Shown: piece by piece, positions 26,447 to 35,160 of the stretch
How positions within the stretch are numbered: the stretch's first letter is position 1
Layout: every line of letters starts with the position of its first letter
NCBI RefSeq assembly: GCF_963678185.1
Contig: NZ_OY782757.1
Span: 3,862,501 to 3,926,500, forward strand
Source: an uncultured Tolumonas sp.
GTDB lineage: Bacteria > Pseudomonadota > Gammaproteobacteria > Enterobacterales > Aeromonadaceae
Length of the DNA stretch: 64,000 nucleotides
Reading direction: 5' to 3'
The notes under the pieces: model-generated
Database searches by the model: none
What the model was told of the DNA's origin: nothing
What the model saw: the letters and a program-made list of their open reading frames with translations, nothing else
Position numbers and translations under genes: made by a program

Positions 26447-26814
26447 TCACAAAGAGTGAATTCTGGCGTTTGTTCCGTTTTGGCCTTGTGGGTGGTGGCG
26501 CAACAATAATTGATTTAGGCATAGCGACACTATGCCTGCATTTATGGCCAGATATCTCTGAGTATCTGGTTACATCAATGGGCTTTTTTGTTGCTTTCTG
26601 GTTTTCTTTTTTTGGACACCGATACGTCACGTTCCAGAAGCACGGTAAGGTCAGTAAGTTTTTACTGGTAGCACTCAGTTCTCTGGGTGTTCGCTACGTG
26701 TTGTTATCTGGTTTGCTGTGGATCGGGTTGTCCGGTCTGCTGCCGATCGTTATTGCAACACTAGCGGTAACGATACTGACTTATGTTTTATCCCGAATTT
26801 GGGTTTTTGCCTGA
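26443..26814 (+). CDS. GtrA-family membrane flippase
   Basis: 123 aa, four membrane helices. FWRLFRFGLVGGGATIIDLG and the WFSFFGHRYVTFQ motif are typical of GtrA (PF04138). These proteins are thought to flip polyprenyl-phosphate sugars across the inner membrane. The start overlaps the GT2 stop by 4 nt (ATGA), so translation is coupled. Belongs to the 24.9-28.0 kb operon. Confidence 0.9.
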   Translation: MITKSEFWRLFRFGLVGGGATIIDLGIATLCLHLWPDISEYLVTSMGFFVAFWFSFFGHRYVTFQKHGKVSKFLLVALSSLGVRYVLLSGLLWIGLSGLLPIVIATLAVTILTYVLSRIWVFA

Positions 26815-26832
26815 GTAATGCTGGAGTAAGTT

Positions 26833-28014
26833 GTGCCAACAGATAAGGTAGATGTAATTTATTCTCCGTTGCAGATCAGTCGGCAAGACTGGGGCATCAT
26901 TGCGCTGGCCTTTTTGGTCAGCCGCATCATGCTGTATGCAATTGGTTATTTTGGTGCCATGCACTACAACGTGGAAACCGATCAAATAGGGCGGATCAAT
27001 CTGCTTGAATCTGTTGAAACAGATGTCTGGAATGTTTTTTGTCAGTTTGATTGTACTTGGTTTAAAAGTATCGCCGATATCGGTTACGACACCTATCCCC
27101 ATGGTTTAACTACTGGTCATGCGGCGAACTGGGCCTTCTTCCCCATGTTTCCGATGTTGGGCCATTATATCGGTGAATTGTTCGGCATCAGTTCCTTACA
27201 TGGTTTTTATGTTGTTGCCAATATTTCGTCCTTCGCGATGTTGCCACTGTTTTTCTTGTGCTTACGCCAATTAGGTCAGGAACTGGATGTGGCACGATTT
27301 GGCGTTTGGATGTTAGCTTTTTCACCCTATTCCGTTTATTTCATCGCACCATATACTGAGTCCTTATTTATCACACTGACCATGGTGGTGTTTTTATTTG
27401 CATACCGGCATCAGTGGTTCTGGGTTGGATTGGCGGGCATGCTGATGACTGCCACCCGAAATATCGGCGTTATGGTTGTTTTTTCGGTGGCGATTCTGGC
27501 CTTACAGGCATATGGTTGGCGTGAACTGGTGAAACTTGGCGACCGTGCTTTCCGGGTTATTTTAGCGATCTGGTTTATACCGCTGGTTATGTTCGTGTAT
27601 ATGTTCTATATGAATTACCATGTTGGCGATGCCTTCTCATTTAAAAATATTCAGTTGGCGTGGGGACGTATTGCTGGCAATCCATTTTATTACTGGATTG
27701 AAGGCTTTGAAGCCGGCGGTAGAAAATTGTACCTCGCAATCATGGTTGCAATCGGATGGAGTTTGAATATCTATCTGGTTAAGCAAAAGCGATATGCTGA
27801 GGCGTTGTTCATGTTTATCTGTACATTTGTGCCTATCACTACCAGCATTAATACTATTCCTCGGTATATGTTCGGATTGTATCCAACCACACTTGCTATC
27901 GTATTGATTGCGCGTGATCGCCCAAATTTAAGACCGATTATGCTGGCGGTATCTGCACTATTGTCGAGCTATTTCGTGATTGCGTGGGTAAACGCGAAAT
28001 TCTTTACTGTTTAG
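26833..28014 (+). CDS. GT-C glycosyltransferase, PIG-V-like
   Basis: 393 aa, GTG start at 26833 after CTGGAG at 7 nt. About ten membrane helices. The first large loop FDCTWFKSIADIGYDT followed by NWAFFPMFPMLGHY resembles the WDxxWY-IA-GY ... FFPLYP motif of PIG-V-type mannosyltransferases; here Asp follows Phe and Cys replaces the usual residue. GT-C enzymes use polyprenyl-phosphate sugars on the periplasmic side, so this is the likely final transferase for the sugar made by the GtrB-like and flipped by the GtrA-like proteins. Acceptor unknown (LPS, other glycan or protein). Confidence 0.8.
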   Translation: MPTDKVDVIYSPLQISRQDWGIIALAFLVSRIMLYAIGYFGAMHYNVETDQIGRINLLESVETDVWNVFCQFDCTWFKSIADIGYDTYPHGLTTGHAANWAFFPMFPMLGHYIGELFGISSLHGFYVVANISSFAMLPLFFLCLRQLGQELDVARFGVWMLAFSPYSVYFIAPYTESLFITLTMVVFLFAYRHQWFWVGLAGMLMTATRNIGVMVVFSVAILALQAYGWRELVKLGDRAFRVILAIWFIPLVMFVYMFYMNYHVGDAFSFKNIQLAWGRIAGNPFYYWIEGFEAGGRKLYLAIMVAIGWSLNIYLVKQKRYAEALFMFICTFVPITTSINTIPRYMFGLYPTTLAIVLIARDRPNLRPIMLAVSALLSSYFVIAWVNAKFFTV

Positions 28015-28030
28015 TTATCCAAAGAAATAA

Positions 28031-28059
28031 AAAGCCGGAATTCAGTTTCCGGCTTTTTT
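28031..28059. terminator. Intrinsic terminator of the glycan operon
   Basis: AAAGCCGGAA (28031-28040) and TTCCGGCTTT (28047-28056) with TTTTTTG on the plus side; A-rich on the other side, so it may also serve bcp. Confidence 0.85.
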
Positions 28060-28066
28060 GTTTTAA

Positions 28067-28534
28067 TCATAATGAATCGAGATAATCGAGAACTATTTGA
28101 TGATGATTGCTGGTTTTGAAATTATCAAATACATGATCGATAACACCTTGTTCGTTGATTAAAAAGCTAATGCGGTGAATACCGTCGTACTCCTTCCCCA
28201 TAAATTTCTTCAGTCCCCAAACACCGAAGGCATCCGCTACTTTGTGTTCTTCATCAGCTAATAAGGTGAAGTTCAGTTCATCACGTGCTTCAAATTTTTT
28301 CAGTCTCACAGGGCTATCGGGGCTGATACCTAGAACAACTAAATTCCGTTTTTCCAACTCAGTTTTGCTATCACGTAACGCGCAAGCTTGTGTTGTACAA
28401 CCCGGTGTCATTGCTTTCGGATAGAAATAAACTAGTACCTTTTTCCCCTGTAATGAACTTAATTTGATTACTGTGCCATTTTGGTCTGGTAATTCAAAAT
28501 CAGGGGCAACAGTTCCCGCTGTTAATCGATTCAT
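28067..28534 (-). CDS. bcp: Thiol peroxidase (Bcp/PrxQ)
   Basis: 155 aa, peroxiredoxin of the Bcp/PrxQ subfamily. The active segment YPKAMTPGCTTQACALRDS carries the peroxidatic Cys46 and the resolving Cys51 in the CxxxxC spacing of E. coli Bcp. Reduces hydrogen peroxide and lipid peroxides using thioredoxin, in the cytosol. ATG 28534 follows AAGGATATAAAA. Divergent from dapA, the same arrangement seen in several gammaproteobacteria. Confidence 0.95.
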   Translation of the reverse strand: MNRLTAGTVAPDFELPDQNGTVIKLSSLQGKKVLVYFYPKAMTPGCTTQACALRDSKTELEKRNLVVLGISPDSPVRLKKFEARDELNFTLLADEEHKVADAFGVWGLKKFMGKEYDGIHRISFLINEQGVIDHVFDNFKTSNHHQIVLDYLDSL

Positions 28535-28698
28535 TTTTATATCCTTATTAGTATTTTAACGCGTAAAAAATATCATAATAACAATACGCTACTCATGTGA
28601 GATCAGATCAGCATTTTAGTCTTGGAACCGCGTTTTGCCTTGTTTTTGTGTATAGGGCGCCGTACCATTGGCTGCTTGTAAAATGGAGTCTGTGCTTT

Positions 28699-29577
28699 AT
28701 GTTAACCGGTAGTCTCGTTGCTCTGATCACACCAATGAACCGCTCTGGTTCTGTTGACTGGCCAGCGTTAGAACAGTTAGTTGAATATCATATTCAAGCT
28801 GGCACTGATGCTTTAGTTGTAGCTGGGACAACCGGAGAATCGGTGACCTTAAGCGAAGATGAACTCTTTACTCTCTTTGATAGAACACTTGAGTATTGTA
28901 ATGGGCGCATTCCGGTCATTGCCGGTTGTGGCTCAAATAACACCGCGCATGCTAAACAATTGGCTAAGCAGATCAGCAAACTTGGTGTGACAGCGGGTCT
29001 TTCTGTAACACCATACTATAATAAACCTACTCAAGAGGGTTTATACCAGCACTATGCGGCGATCGGCGAATACAGCGGATTACCTCAAATTTTATATAAT
29101 GTGCCTGGTCGTACCGGATGTGATTTAAAGCCGGAAACGGTTGCTCGTCTTGCAGGTAATTTTGGTGTCTGTGGTGTTAAAGAAGCTACGGGTGATTTAT
29201 CTCGTGTTGCCCAATTGCGTGAGTTATGTGGGCAAGATTTTGCACTTTACAGTGGTGATGATGCTACTGCTTGTGAATTTATGTTAAAAGGTGGCAATGG
29301 GGTTATTTCGGTGACCGCAAATATCGCAGCTAATGAGATGAGTCGTATGTGTGCTTTTGCACTGGCTGCTAATCAAGTTGCTGCATTAGAAATCGATGAA
29401 CGTTTACGACCTCTTCATCAAGAACTGTTTATTGAATCTAACCCGATTCCTGTAAAATGGGCAGCCGCCAGAATGGGGCTAATAAATTATGCCGATTTAC
29501 GCCTGCCATTGACTTTGCTTTCCTCTACGGCACAAGCAATAGTTGAAGCGGCACTTGTGAGAGCGGAGCTGATCTAG
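28699..29577 (+). CDS. dapA: 4-hydroxy-tetrahydrodipicolinate synthase
   Basis: 292 aa from ATG 28699 (MLTGSLVALITPM), the same length as E. coli DapA; the frame extends upstream to 28597 without similarity. Class I aldolase barrel with the pyruvate-binding GTTGES motif (near 43-48), LYNVPGRTG and the Schiff-base lysine in GVKEATGDL (about residue 161). It condenses pyruvate with aspartate semialdehyde for lysine and peptidoglycan precursor synthesis. bamC follows after 1 bp. Confidence 0.96.
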   Translation: MLTGSLVALITPMNRSGSVDWPALEQLVEYHIQAGTDALVVAGTTGESVTLSEDELFTLFDRTLEYCNGRIPVIAGCGSNNTAHAKQLAKQISKLGVTAGLSVTPYYNKPTQEGLYQHYAAIGEYSGLPQILYNVPGRTGCDLKPETVARLAGNFGVCGVKEATGDLSRVAQLRELCGQDFALYSGDDATACEFMLKGGNGVISVTANIAANEMSRMCAFALAANQVAALEIDERLRPLHQELFIESNPIPVKWAAARMGLINYADLRLPLTLLSSTAQAIVEAALVRAELI

Positions 29578-29578
29578 C

Positions 29579-31090
29579 GTGCAAAATAATAAAATGAAAA
29601 TGTCCCTGTTTCCGTGCAGTATCATTTGTATCTGCGTTCTTTCTGCTTGTAGTTCTGAGGTCGAAAGAAGACAGGCTAATCGCGATTTTGACTATACGTC
29701 TGCCGTTTTGCATCCACAGTTGAAAACTCCGGCTCCATTGCAAAATCCTGCATTTTCACAAGCGTATAGTTTACCTGTTGAAACCAGACAAGGAGCTTTG
29801 GCTCAAGACGTCGATGTTCGTCCTCCTGAACAGATCATGACCTTTGTATCCAGTAGCCGCGCAGATAATAGTCGTGATGCGACCATATTATGGTTTTCTG
29901 CTCGTAGTCTGAGTCAGCATATCGATGACGATCTTTGGTCATGGCTAAACAGTTATCTGACAACGAATAAGATGGCGATAACACGGCGTGATGATGCAAA
30001 TAAAGTGTTAGAAACAGGCCCAGTTGCAGTTACCTTTGATGCAGAAAAAGCAGACGATATTCCACCGGCACCTGCTCAATATTATCAATTCCAAGTTAAA
30101 AGCGATCCGACTACGCATCGTGCTGGCTTAATGGTTAAGTGGTTGAAAGCTGCTGATGAACAAGTTACACCGACTGTGTTTGAACAACGTCACTATGCTA
30201 CTCGTCTGCTCAACAATGTCAGTGCTTATGCTGATACTCAAGGCCGAGGACAAACTGCAGTGGCGAGTAACGGCCCTATCCAGTTGCTCTTAGGACAAGA
30301 ATCCGGTTCTCAGGCTATCATCGCCGAGAATGGTTTTGTTAATACCTGGCAGTGGTTACTGACCGTATTGCCAAAAGCTGGTTTGCCGATAGAACAGAGT
30401 TCTCAGTCACAAGGCTTGATTGTGTTCAATTATGAAGGCGACTCATCAACGAGCGTAATGCAAGTATTGACCTTCTGGAAACCTGTTGAACAAACTGATG
30501 GCTTAGCCTTGTCTGCTGGTAAATATCGTTTACAGTTGGCTGATCGTGGTAATGAAACTTCGATTACGTTACTGGATGATGGCAATAAACCGGTATTGGC
30601 CTCGGCCGTTGAACGACTGCATCAGCGTCTGCTGAAATTTACGAGTGTGTCTGCTACTGCTATTGTTGAGAACAACAACAGTCAAGGTGCTGCAGCACAA
30701 CCTGAAATTAGCGAAAAACCAATTCACTTAGCTAAGATTAAAGACAAATGGGTTGCTGATGCACCGGTTAATAAAGTGATGAATCATATGTCAGCTGATT
30801 TGTCACAACTTGGCTGGATAGTGAAAGATGCTGATACAACAGCACAGCGTATTGCAGTGGAATATAAAGTACCTGAAGGAAGCCTCTTTGATGCTTTAGC
30901 TATTTGGAAGCCATTGGCGCCAAATTATGAAGGTTTGAGTTCTGGTTCGTATGTATTCCAGTTGCACCAGATGGACAAGGGTACGCAAATTGAGCTGCAA
31001 ACTGCATCACAACAGGCTGTGTCTGCTGGTACTGCAGAGCAAGTTTATCAAGCTCTTGCTAAGAAATTACTGATGATTAATAAAAAGTAA
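29579..31090 (+). CDS. bamC: BamC-like outer-membrane assembly lipoprotein, enlarged
   Basis: 503 aa from a GTG at 29579 with GGAG about 10 nt upstream, inside dapA; ATG at 29594 is the alternative. The lipobox LSAC places the lipidated cysteine at residue 24. An unstructured N-terminal stretch follows, ending near VDVRPPEQIMTFVSS as in BamC. E. coli BamC is 344 residues with two helix-grip domains. Here a second and a third such segment share the pattern LTFWKP..., GLALSAGKYRLQL and LAIWKP..., GLSSGSYVFQL, so the C-terminal domain appears duplicated. The dapA-bamC order is conserved in E. coli. Role: accessory subunit of the BAM complex. Confidence 0.88.
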   Translation: MQNNKMKMSLFPCSIICICVLSACSSEVERRQANRDFDYTSAVLHPQLKTPAPLQNPAFSQAYSLPVETRQGALAQDVDVRPPEQIMTFVSSSRADNSRDATILWFSARSLSQHIDDDLWSWLNSYLTTNKMAITRRDDANKVLETGPVAVTFDAEKADDIPPAPAQYYQFQVKSDPTTHRAGLMVKWLKAADEQVTPTVFEQRHYATRLLNNVSAYADTQGRGQTAVASNGPIQLLLGQESGSQAIIAENGFVNTWQWLLTVLPKAGLPIEQSSQSQGLIVFNYEGDSSTSVMQVLTFWKPVEQTDGLALSAGKYRLQLADRGNETSITLLDDGNKPVLASAVERLHQRLLKFTSVSATAIVENNNSQGAAAQPEISEKPIHLAKIKDKWVADAPVNKVMNHMSADLSQLGWIVKDADTTAQRIAVEYKVPEGSLFDALAIWKPLAPNYEGLSSGSYVFQLHQMDKGTQIELQTASQQAVSAGTAEQVYQALAKKLLMINKK

Positions 31091-31111
31091 TTTATTTACT
31101 GCATCTGACAA

Positions 31112-31147
31112 AATAGGCGGGCTATATAAGTCCCGCCTATTTTTTTT
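31112..31147 (+). terminator. Intrinsic terminator of dapA-bamC
   Basis: AATAGGCGGG (31112-31121) and CCCGCCTATT (31132-31141) followed by T residues. The stop codon and last codons of the convergent YpfN-like gene lie inside this structure. Confidence 0.88.
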
Positions 31148-31289
31148 CGTCTTCATCAACCGGTGTTTTTCTAATTTTATCTTTATATTTGGGTAATTCT
31201 TTTTCCAATCGTTTCATGTCTTTTATGGCATTCATAAATAAACCAAGCAAAAAAAGTAATGGAATACCGATTATTAGCCACAGACTCAT
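31137..31289 (-). CDS. YpfN-like small membrane protein
   Basis: 50 aa, below usual size cut-offs. It starts [18 protein letters not shown]: one hydrophobic helix (residues 3-19), then MNAIKDMKRLEKELPKY and an acidic, lysine-rich tail ending DEDEKK. The helix-NxIKDxKR pattern resembles E. coli YpfN (UPF0370), which also lies downstream of dapE. Its ATG overlaps the TGA of the M15 peptidase gene by 4 nt (ATGA), good evidence that it is translated. Function unknown. Confidence 0.75.
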   Translation of the reverse strand: MSLWLIIGIPLLFLLGLFMNAIKDMKRLEKELPKYKDKIRKTPVDEDEKK

Positions 31290-31972
31290 AAGTTGTGATT
31301 CTCACTGATATTGATGATAAATCGTGTCCAGATCTGCGGTAAATGAAGCAGGACCTGTGTATTTTCTTCTATGGCATTTTGTACTAATACATCATGCAAC
31401 ATTTCAAGCGTGAATTGTTCTTGTAATAATTTTGCTTCGGGATAATAGCTGAGATGCCATGCTTCCGGCGCGATCCCACCTTTATCTGTGACATAAGGCC
31501 GGAAAAAACCAAAAGCATGCATATTATGATCAAGCCATGTGGTCAACTGGGCAAAATAGCCGTTAGTGACATCATATTCAGCTGGGGTTAATTGTAATTT
31601 TTGGCCTGCAGGTAATAAATTGGGTGCATAAACATCCAGATCAGTTCCCCAGTGATGCCGACTGGCACCAGGCAGAGCGCTCCATCTTAAAATGGCAAAA
31701 ATCCGTTCCTGAGGCGATAACTTAATCCAATTAGAAATCGGGAACCCTGTACTATCAAGAACAGTATTTTCCCCCCGATATTTACGATTCCAGATCTGGG
31801 TTTGCCGTTCGAACGAACGATAACTGGAGGCGATGGCGATATTTAATCCATCAGCCAAAGCCGCTTGCGACATATTCTGGAAAGCGGCTGCAGTGGCTGC
31901 TGTTAAAAAATGCCCTGGAGTCACAGGGCATAATGCAGTGTCATCTAATCCGACTAATTTGCGATTAATCAT
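31286..31972 (-). CDS. M15-family peptidase (LdcB/VanY-like carboxypeptidase)
   Basis: About 228 aa from ATG 31972; a TTG two codons upstream is possible. Zinc-peptidase motifs: SSYRSFERQ, the [11 protein letters not shown] ligand loop and EAWHLSYYP with the catalytic Glu and last His ligand. The family trims peptidoglycan stem peptides (D,D- or L,D-carboxypeptidase). No signal peptide or membrane anchor is visible, unlike most periplasmic members, so it may act on recycled muropeptides in the cytosol (inference). It overlaps the dapE stop by 8 nt and the YpfN-like start by 4 nt. Confidence 0.87.
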   Translation of the reverse strand: MINRKLVGLDDTALCPVTPGHFLTAATAAAFQNMSQAALADGLNIAIASSYRSFERQTQIWNRKYRGENTVLDSTGFPISNWIKLSPQERIFAILRWSALPGASRHHWGTDLDVYAPNLLPAGQKLQLTPAEYDVTNGYFAQLTTWLDHNMHAFGFFRPYVTDKGGIAPEAWHLSYYPEAKLLQEQFTLEMLHDVLVQNAIEENTQVLLHLPQIWTRFIINISENHNL

Positions 31973-33107
31973 GCTCAACCAGCAACTGTTGCATCATACT
32001 GTAATAGATATCACTCAGTGTCTCCAGATCGGCAACGTTAACGCATTCATTTACCTTATGGATAGTTGCATTGATCGGACCTAATTCAATGACTTGAGCG
32101 CCCGTTGGTGCGATAAAACGACCATCCGAGGTGCCACCTGATGTTGATAATTCAGTAGTTCGTCCAGTTACCGCTTGAATCGCCTTTTGTGTGGCTTCGA
32201 CGAGTTTTCCCGAGCCGGTTAAAAAAGGCTGACCACTTAATGTCCATTTCAGTTCATAGCGCAGACCATGGCGGTCGAGCAGTTCACAGACTTGCTGCTT
32301 TATTTGTGCATCGGTAAGTTCTGTACTGTAGCGGAAATTGAATTGAACTTGTAACTCACCTGGGATCACATTTGATGCGCCAGTACCAGCATTGATGTTC
32401 GCGATCTGAAAGCTGGTTGCTGGAAAAAACTCATTTCCAGCATCCCATTGTTTAGCGGAAAGTTCAGCCAGCGCAGGCATCGCAAGGTGGACTGGGTTTT
32501 CAGCTAGGTGAGGGTAAGCAACATGCCCTTGAACACCATAAATGGTCAGGTCACCCGTTAATGAACCACGACGGCCGTTTTTGACTACATCACCAACCGC
32601 ATTGGTTGATGAAGGCTCACCAACCAGACACCAGGTAATTTTTTCCTGTCGAGCCTCTAATGTTTCAATAACCTTGGGCGTGCCATTAATAAATGGGCCT
32701 TCTTCATCGCTGGTAATAAGAAAAGCAATTGATCCGTTATGTGCCGGATAATCAATCACAAAACGTTGAACGGCGGCCAGCATTGATGCGATGGAACCTT
32801 TCATATCCGCAGCACCGCGACCATATAAAACGCCATCAATAATGGTTGGAGTAAACGGAGGGGTATTCCATTTATTTTCTGGTCCGGGTGGAACAACATC
32901 TGTATGACCGGCAAAACAGAATAATGGTCCCGATGTTCCTTTTCTTGCCCACAGATTTGTCGTGTCATGAAATACCATTGGTTCAATGGTAAATCCCAAT
33001 GGCGCTAAAAACTCGGTCATTAGTTGCTGACAACCTTCATCTACTGGGGTTACAGAAGGACGTGCGATCAAATCCTTAGCCAGAGACAAAACAAGAGAAT
33101 CGGTCAT
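31965..33107 (-). CDS. dapE: Succinyl-diaminopimelate desuccinylase
   Basis: 380 aa from ATG 33107 ([14 protein letters not shown]) with AAGGA 6-7 nt upstream. M20 metallopeptidase family: metal ligands in [22 protein letters not shown] and SDEEGP, dimerisation domain in the middle, and [14 protein letters not shown] near the end. It yields L,L-diaminopimelate for lysine and peptidoglycan synthesis. Follows yffB by 24 bp, the same order as in E. coli; dapA lies 3 kb away on the other strand. Confidence 0.96.
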   Translation of the reverse strand: MTDSLVLSLAKDLIARPSVTPVDEGCQQLMTEFLAPLGFTIEPMVFHDTTNLWARKGTSGPLFCFAGHTDVVPPGPENKWNTPPFTPTIIDGVLYGRGAADMKGSIASMLAAVQRFVIDYPAHNGSIAFLITSDEEGPFINGTPKVIETLEARQEKITWCLVGEPSSTNAVGDVVKNGRRGSLTGDLTIYGVQGHVAYPHLAENPVHLAMPALAELSAKQWDAGNEFFPATSFQIANINAGTGASNVIPGELQVQFNFRYSTELTDAQIKQQVCELLDRHGLRYELKWTLSGQPFLTGSGKLVEATQKAIQAVTGRTTELSTSGGTSDGRFIAPTGAQVIELGPINATIHKVNECVNVADLETLSDIYYSMMQQLLVEHD

Positions 33108-33131
33108 GCACAATCCTTATTCATTACCTAA

Positions 33132-33479
33132 TTAATTATTCAGTGCGTTATACGCAAGTTCAGAAAATCCGATCAATATTTTATGCTGGGATGTCAGAAC
33201 TGGACGCTTGATCAGTAGGGGATGAGCTAACATCAATGCCACTGCTTGGGCTTCGTATGAGATCGTTTTTTCTGTGGGGGATAATTCCCGAAAGGTTTTA
33301 CTTTGTTTGTTGAGTAATTTTTCCCAACCTGCCGAATGACACCATTGTATTATCTGCGCTTCAGTGGGAGGGATCTGTTTAAAATCAATAAACTCAAAGG
33401 GGATATTATTCTGCTTTAACCAGGTTTGGGCTTTTTTGACACTATCACAAGTTTTGATGCCATACAGAGTGATTGCCAC
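33132..33479 (-). CDS. yffB: YffB, ArsC/Spx-family protein
   Basis: 115 aa, GTG start 33479. Thioredoxin-like fold of the ArsC/Spx family, beginning ITLYGIKTCDSVKKAQTWL with the single N-terminal cysteine and ending with HPLLIKRPVL. E. coli YffB also precedes dapE; its thiol partner is not known and arsenate reductase activity is not expected. Its ribosome site GGAG is inside the yciN stop region, 3 bp upstream, so the two are probably translated together. Confidence 0.92.
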   Translation of the reverse strand: MAITLYGIKTCDSVKKAQTWLKQNNIPFEFIDFKQIPPTEAQIIQWCHSAGWEKLLNKQSKTFRELSPTEKTISYEAQAVALMLAHPLLIKRPVLTSQHKILIGFSELAYNALNN

Positions 33480-33482
33480 GGT

Positions 33483-33728
33483 CTACTCCAGTGTATATTG
33501 TGGCGAAAGGGCCTGCGCTAGCCCTTTATAGACATTAAATACAGCAGTAGTTTTCGCAGTTGGTAAACCTTGGTCATCGAGGAAGTATTCGCCTTTGAAT
33601 ACTAAAACGCCTGATTTCTCGTTTACATCGGTGACAGCCATGCCAGCCAGATAGTCATCATGCTCTTTCATGATCTGGTTTGCCAATTCGAGCAAAGATG
33701 CCTTAGCGATAGGTTCTTTAGTTTCCAT
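33483..33728 (-). CDS. yciN: YciN family protein (DUF2498)
   Basis: 81 aa. Matches remembered E. coli YciN strongly: LANQIMKEHDDYLAGM, GVLVFKGEYFLDDQGLPTAK and TTAVFNVYKGLAQALS. Small soluble protein with no known function. Very strong ribosome site (GGAGG at 7 nt). It sits 3 bp before yffB, a pairing not found in E. coli. Confidence 0.92.
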   Translation of the reverse strand: METKEPIAKASLLELANQIMKEHDDYLAGMAVTDVNEKSGVLVFKGEYFLDDQGLPTAKTTAVFNVYKGLAQALSPQYTLE

Positions 33729-33750
33729 ATATAACCTCCGGTGTCTATAT

Positions 33751-33783
33751 CAAAACAAAACCGCACATAAAGCGCGGTTTTGT
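33751..33783 (-). terminator. Intrinsic terminator of ompA
   Basis: CAAAACCGC (33756-33764) and GCGGTTTTG (33774-33782); on the minus strand the stem is followed by TTTTG. It lies between ompA and yciN on the same strand. Confidence 0.75.
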
Positions 33784-33804
33784 TGTCAGACAGTAGTTAA
33801 ATAA

Positions 33805-34836
33805 TTATTTAACTACTACAGTCTTGCTACCTTTCACTTCAACGTTTACGCGACGATCAGGAGACAAGCAAACGATCAGATCTTTCTTCGCTTTGATTGC
33901 GTTACAGCTTGCTGGGCTTACTGGATCAGCTTCGCCACGGCCAACGGCAGTGATACGAGTAGCAGACAGACCTTTAGAAGTCAGGAAGCTAGATACGCTC
34001 TTAGCGCGATCTTGAGACAATTTCAGGTTATAGCCATCAGAACCGATGCGGTCTGTGTAACCATAAACAACGATATTTTTGTCGTTCATTTCCAGAGTCT
34101 GGATTTGGTTATACAGCTTGCTCAGCGCGGACACACCTGCTGGTTTCAGTGTGGCTTTATTGAAATCAAACAACACATCTGAAGTCAGAGTGAAAGTTTT
34201 GGTTTCTTGAACTGGTTGTGGAGCGGGAGCTGGTGCTGCAACTGGAGCTGGTGCTGGAGTTACAACAGGAGCTGGCTCGCTAGTACGAGTTGGGTAATAA
34301 ACTACGTCCAGATTTACGTTGTTGCTATCTGATTCACCAGTTTTAGCATCACCGATACCATCAATGTGGCGATAACGCAGTTGCAGATCAATCGGATCTG
34401 ATACGCGATAAGCCAAGCCAGCACCAAAAATTGGTGATGTACCATGGTCGTCAACATTGGTTGCTTCGTTATCAGCTTTCCAGCGCATAACACCGACTTC
34501 ACCCAACAGTGACAGATCATCAGTAAGAGGATAACGTGGTATTAAAGACAAGTTTGCGCCGTGTGATTTAAAACGACCACCTTCTACATGGCCATTACCC
34601 AGCCAGTTATAGCCGGCTTCAGCACCTAAAAATTCGTTGAAAGTGTAGCCACCAAAAACATGAGCTGTTGGTGTGCTGCTTTTGATTGCAGTACCTACAT
34701 CACCCAGGTCAGAGTAGTTATTCCAACCGAAACCGGTACCCAGGAATGCGCCTTCTGCATCGTTAGCAAATGCGGTCATTGATACTGCTGATGCTACAAA
34801 ACCTGCAACGATTGTTAATGCCACTGCTTTTTTCAT
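33805..34836 (-). CDS. ompA: Outer membrane protein A
   Basis: 343 aa. Signal peptide cut near residue 25 (MTAFA-ND). Residues about 26-185 form the eight-stranded barrel (AEGAFLGTGFGWNNY, LRYRHIDGIGDA). A Pro/Ala-rich hinge follows (TPAPAPVAAPAPAPQPV). The C-terminal OmpA-like peptidoglycan-binding domain has VLFDFNKATLKPAG, GYTDRIGSDGYNLKLSQDRA and two cysteines flanking IKAKKDLIV. It anchors the outer membrane to peptidoglycan. ATG follows GGAG at 7 nt. A minus-strand TATACT at 34991 would give a leader of about 140 nt, as long as that of E. coli ompA. Confidence 0.96.
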   Translation of the reverse strand: MKKAVALTIVAGFVASAVSMTAFANDAEGAFLGTGFGWNNYSDLGDVGTAIKSSTPTAHVFGGYTFNEFLGAEAGYNWLGNGHVEGGRFKSHGANLSLIPRYPLTDDLSLLGEVGVMRWKADNEATNVDDHGTSPIFGAGLAYRVSDPIDLQLRYRHIDGIGDAKTGESDSNNVNLDVVYYPTRTSEPAPVVTPAPAPVAAPAPAPQPVQETKTFTLTSDVLFDFNKATLKPAGVSALSKLYNQIQTLEMNDKNIVVYGYTDRIGSDGYNLKLSQDRAKSVSSFLTSKGLSATRITAVGRGEADPVSPASCNAIKAKKDLIVCLSPDRRVNVEVKGSKTVVVK

Positions 34837-34985
34837 GATTGTCTCCAGATTATGCTCGGAAAGATCCGATAAGGTTCGACATATTCATTATCTCTCAGAC
34901 GTTCAATTATGCAAGATTCAACTGCGATAGATGCAAAAATGTTACACAGGCCACATTTTTAACTGTCGCTAGTATCGTCCTTGAT

Positions 34986-34991
34986 AGTATA
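34986..34991 (-). promoter_or_regulatory. Candidate ompA -10 box
   Basis: TATACT on the minus strand, about 150 bp before the ompA start. No good -35 was found. The 324-bp gap 34837-35160 otherwise holds only AT-rich sequence. Confidence 0.35.
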
Positions 34992-35160
34992 GATGTTTAC
35001 GCGAGGTTATTTAGAGATTAATATGTGCCGCTTTTATACATTCTAAAAATACAGACTATAATAAAGCTATAATAATGTGGAGCCGGATAAAGCTGTTGAA
35101 CACCAAAGGTAGAGTAATTATTGGTAACAGCGAAATATTCGCAAACGCGTGAGGAAACAT

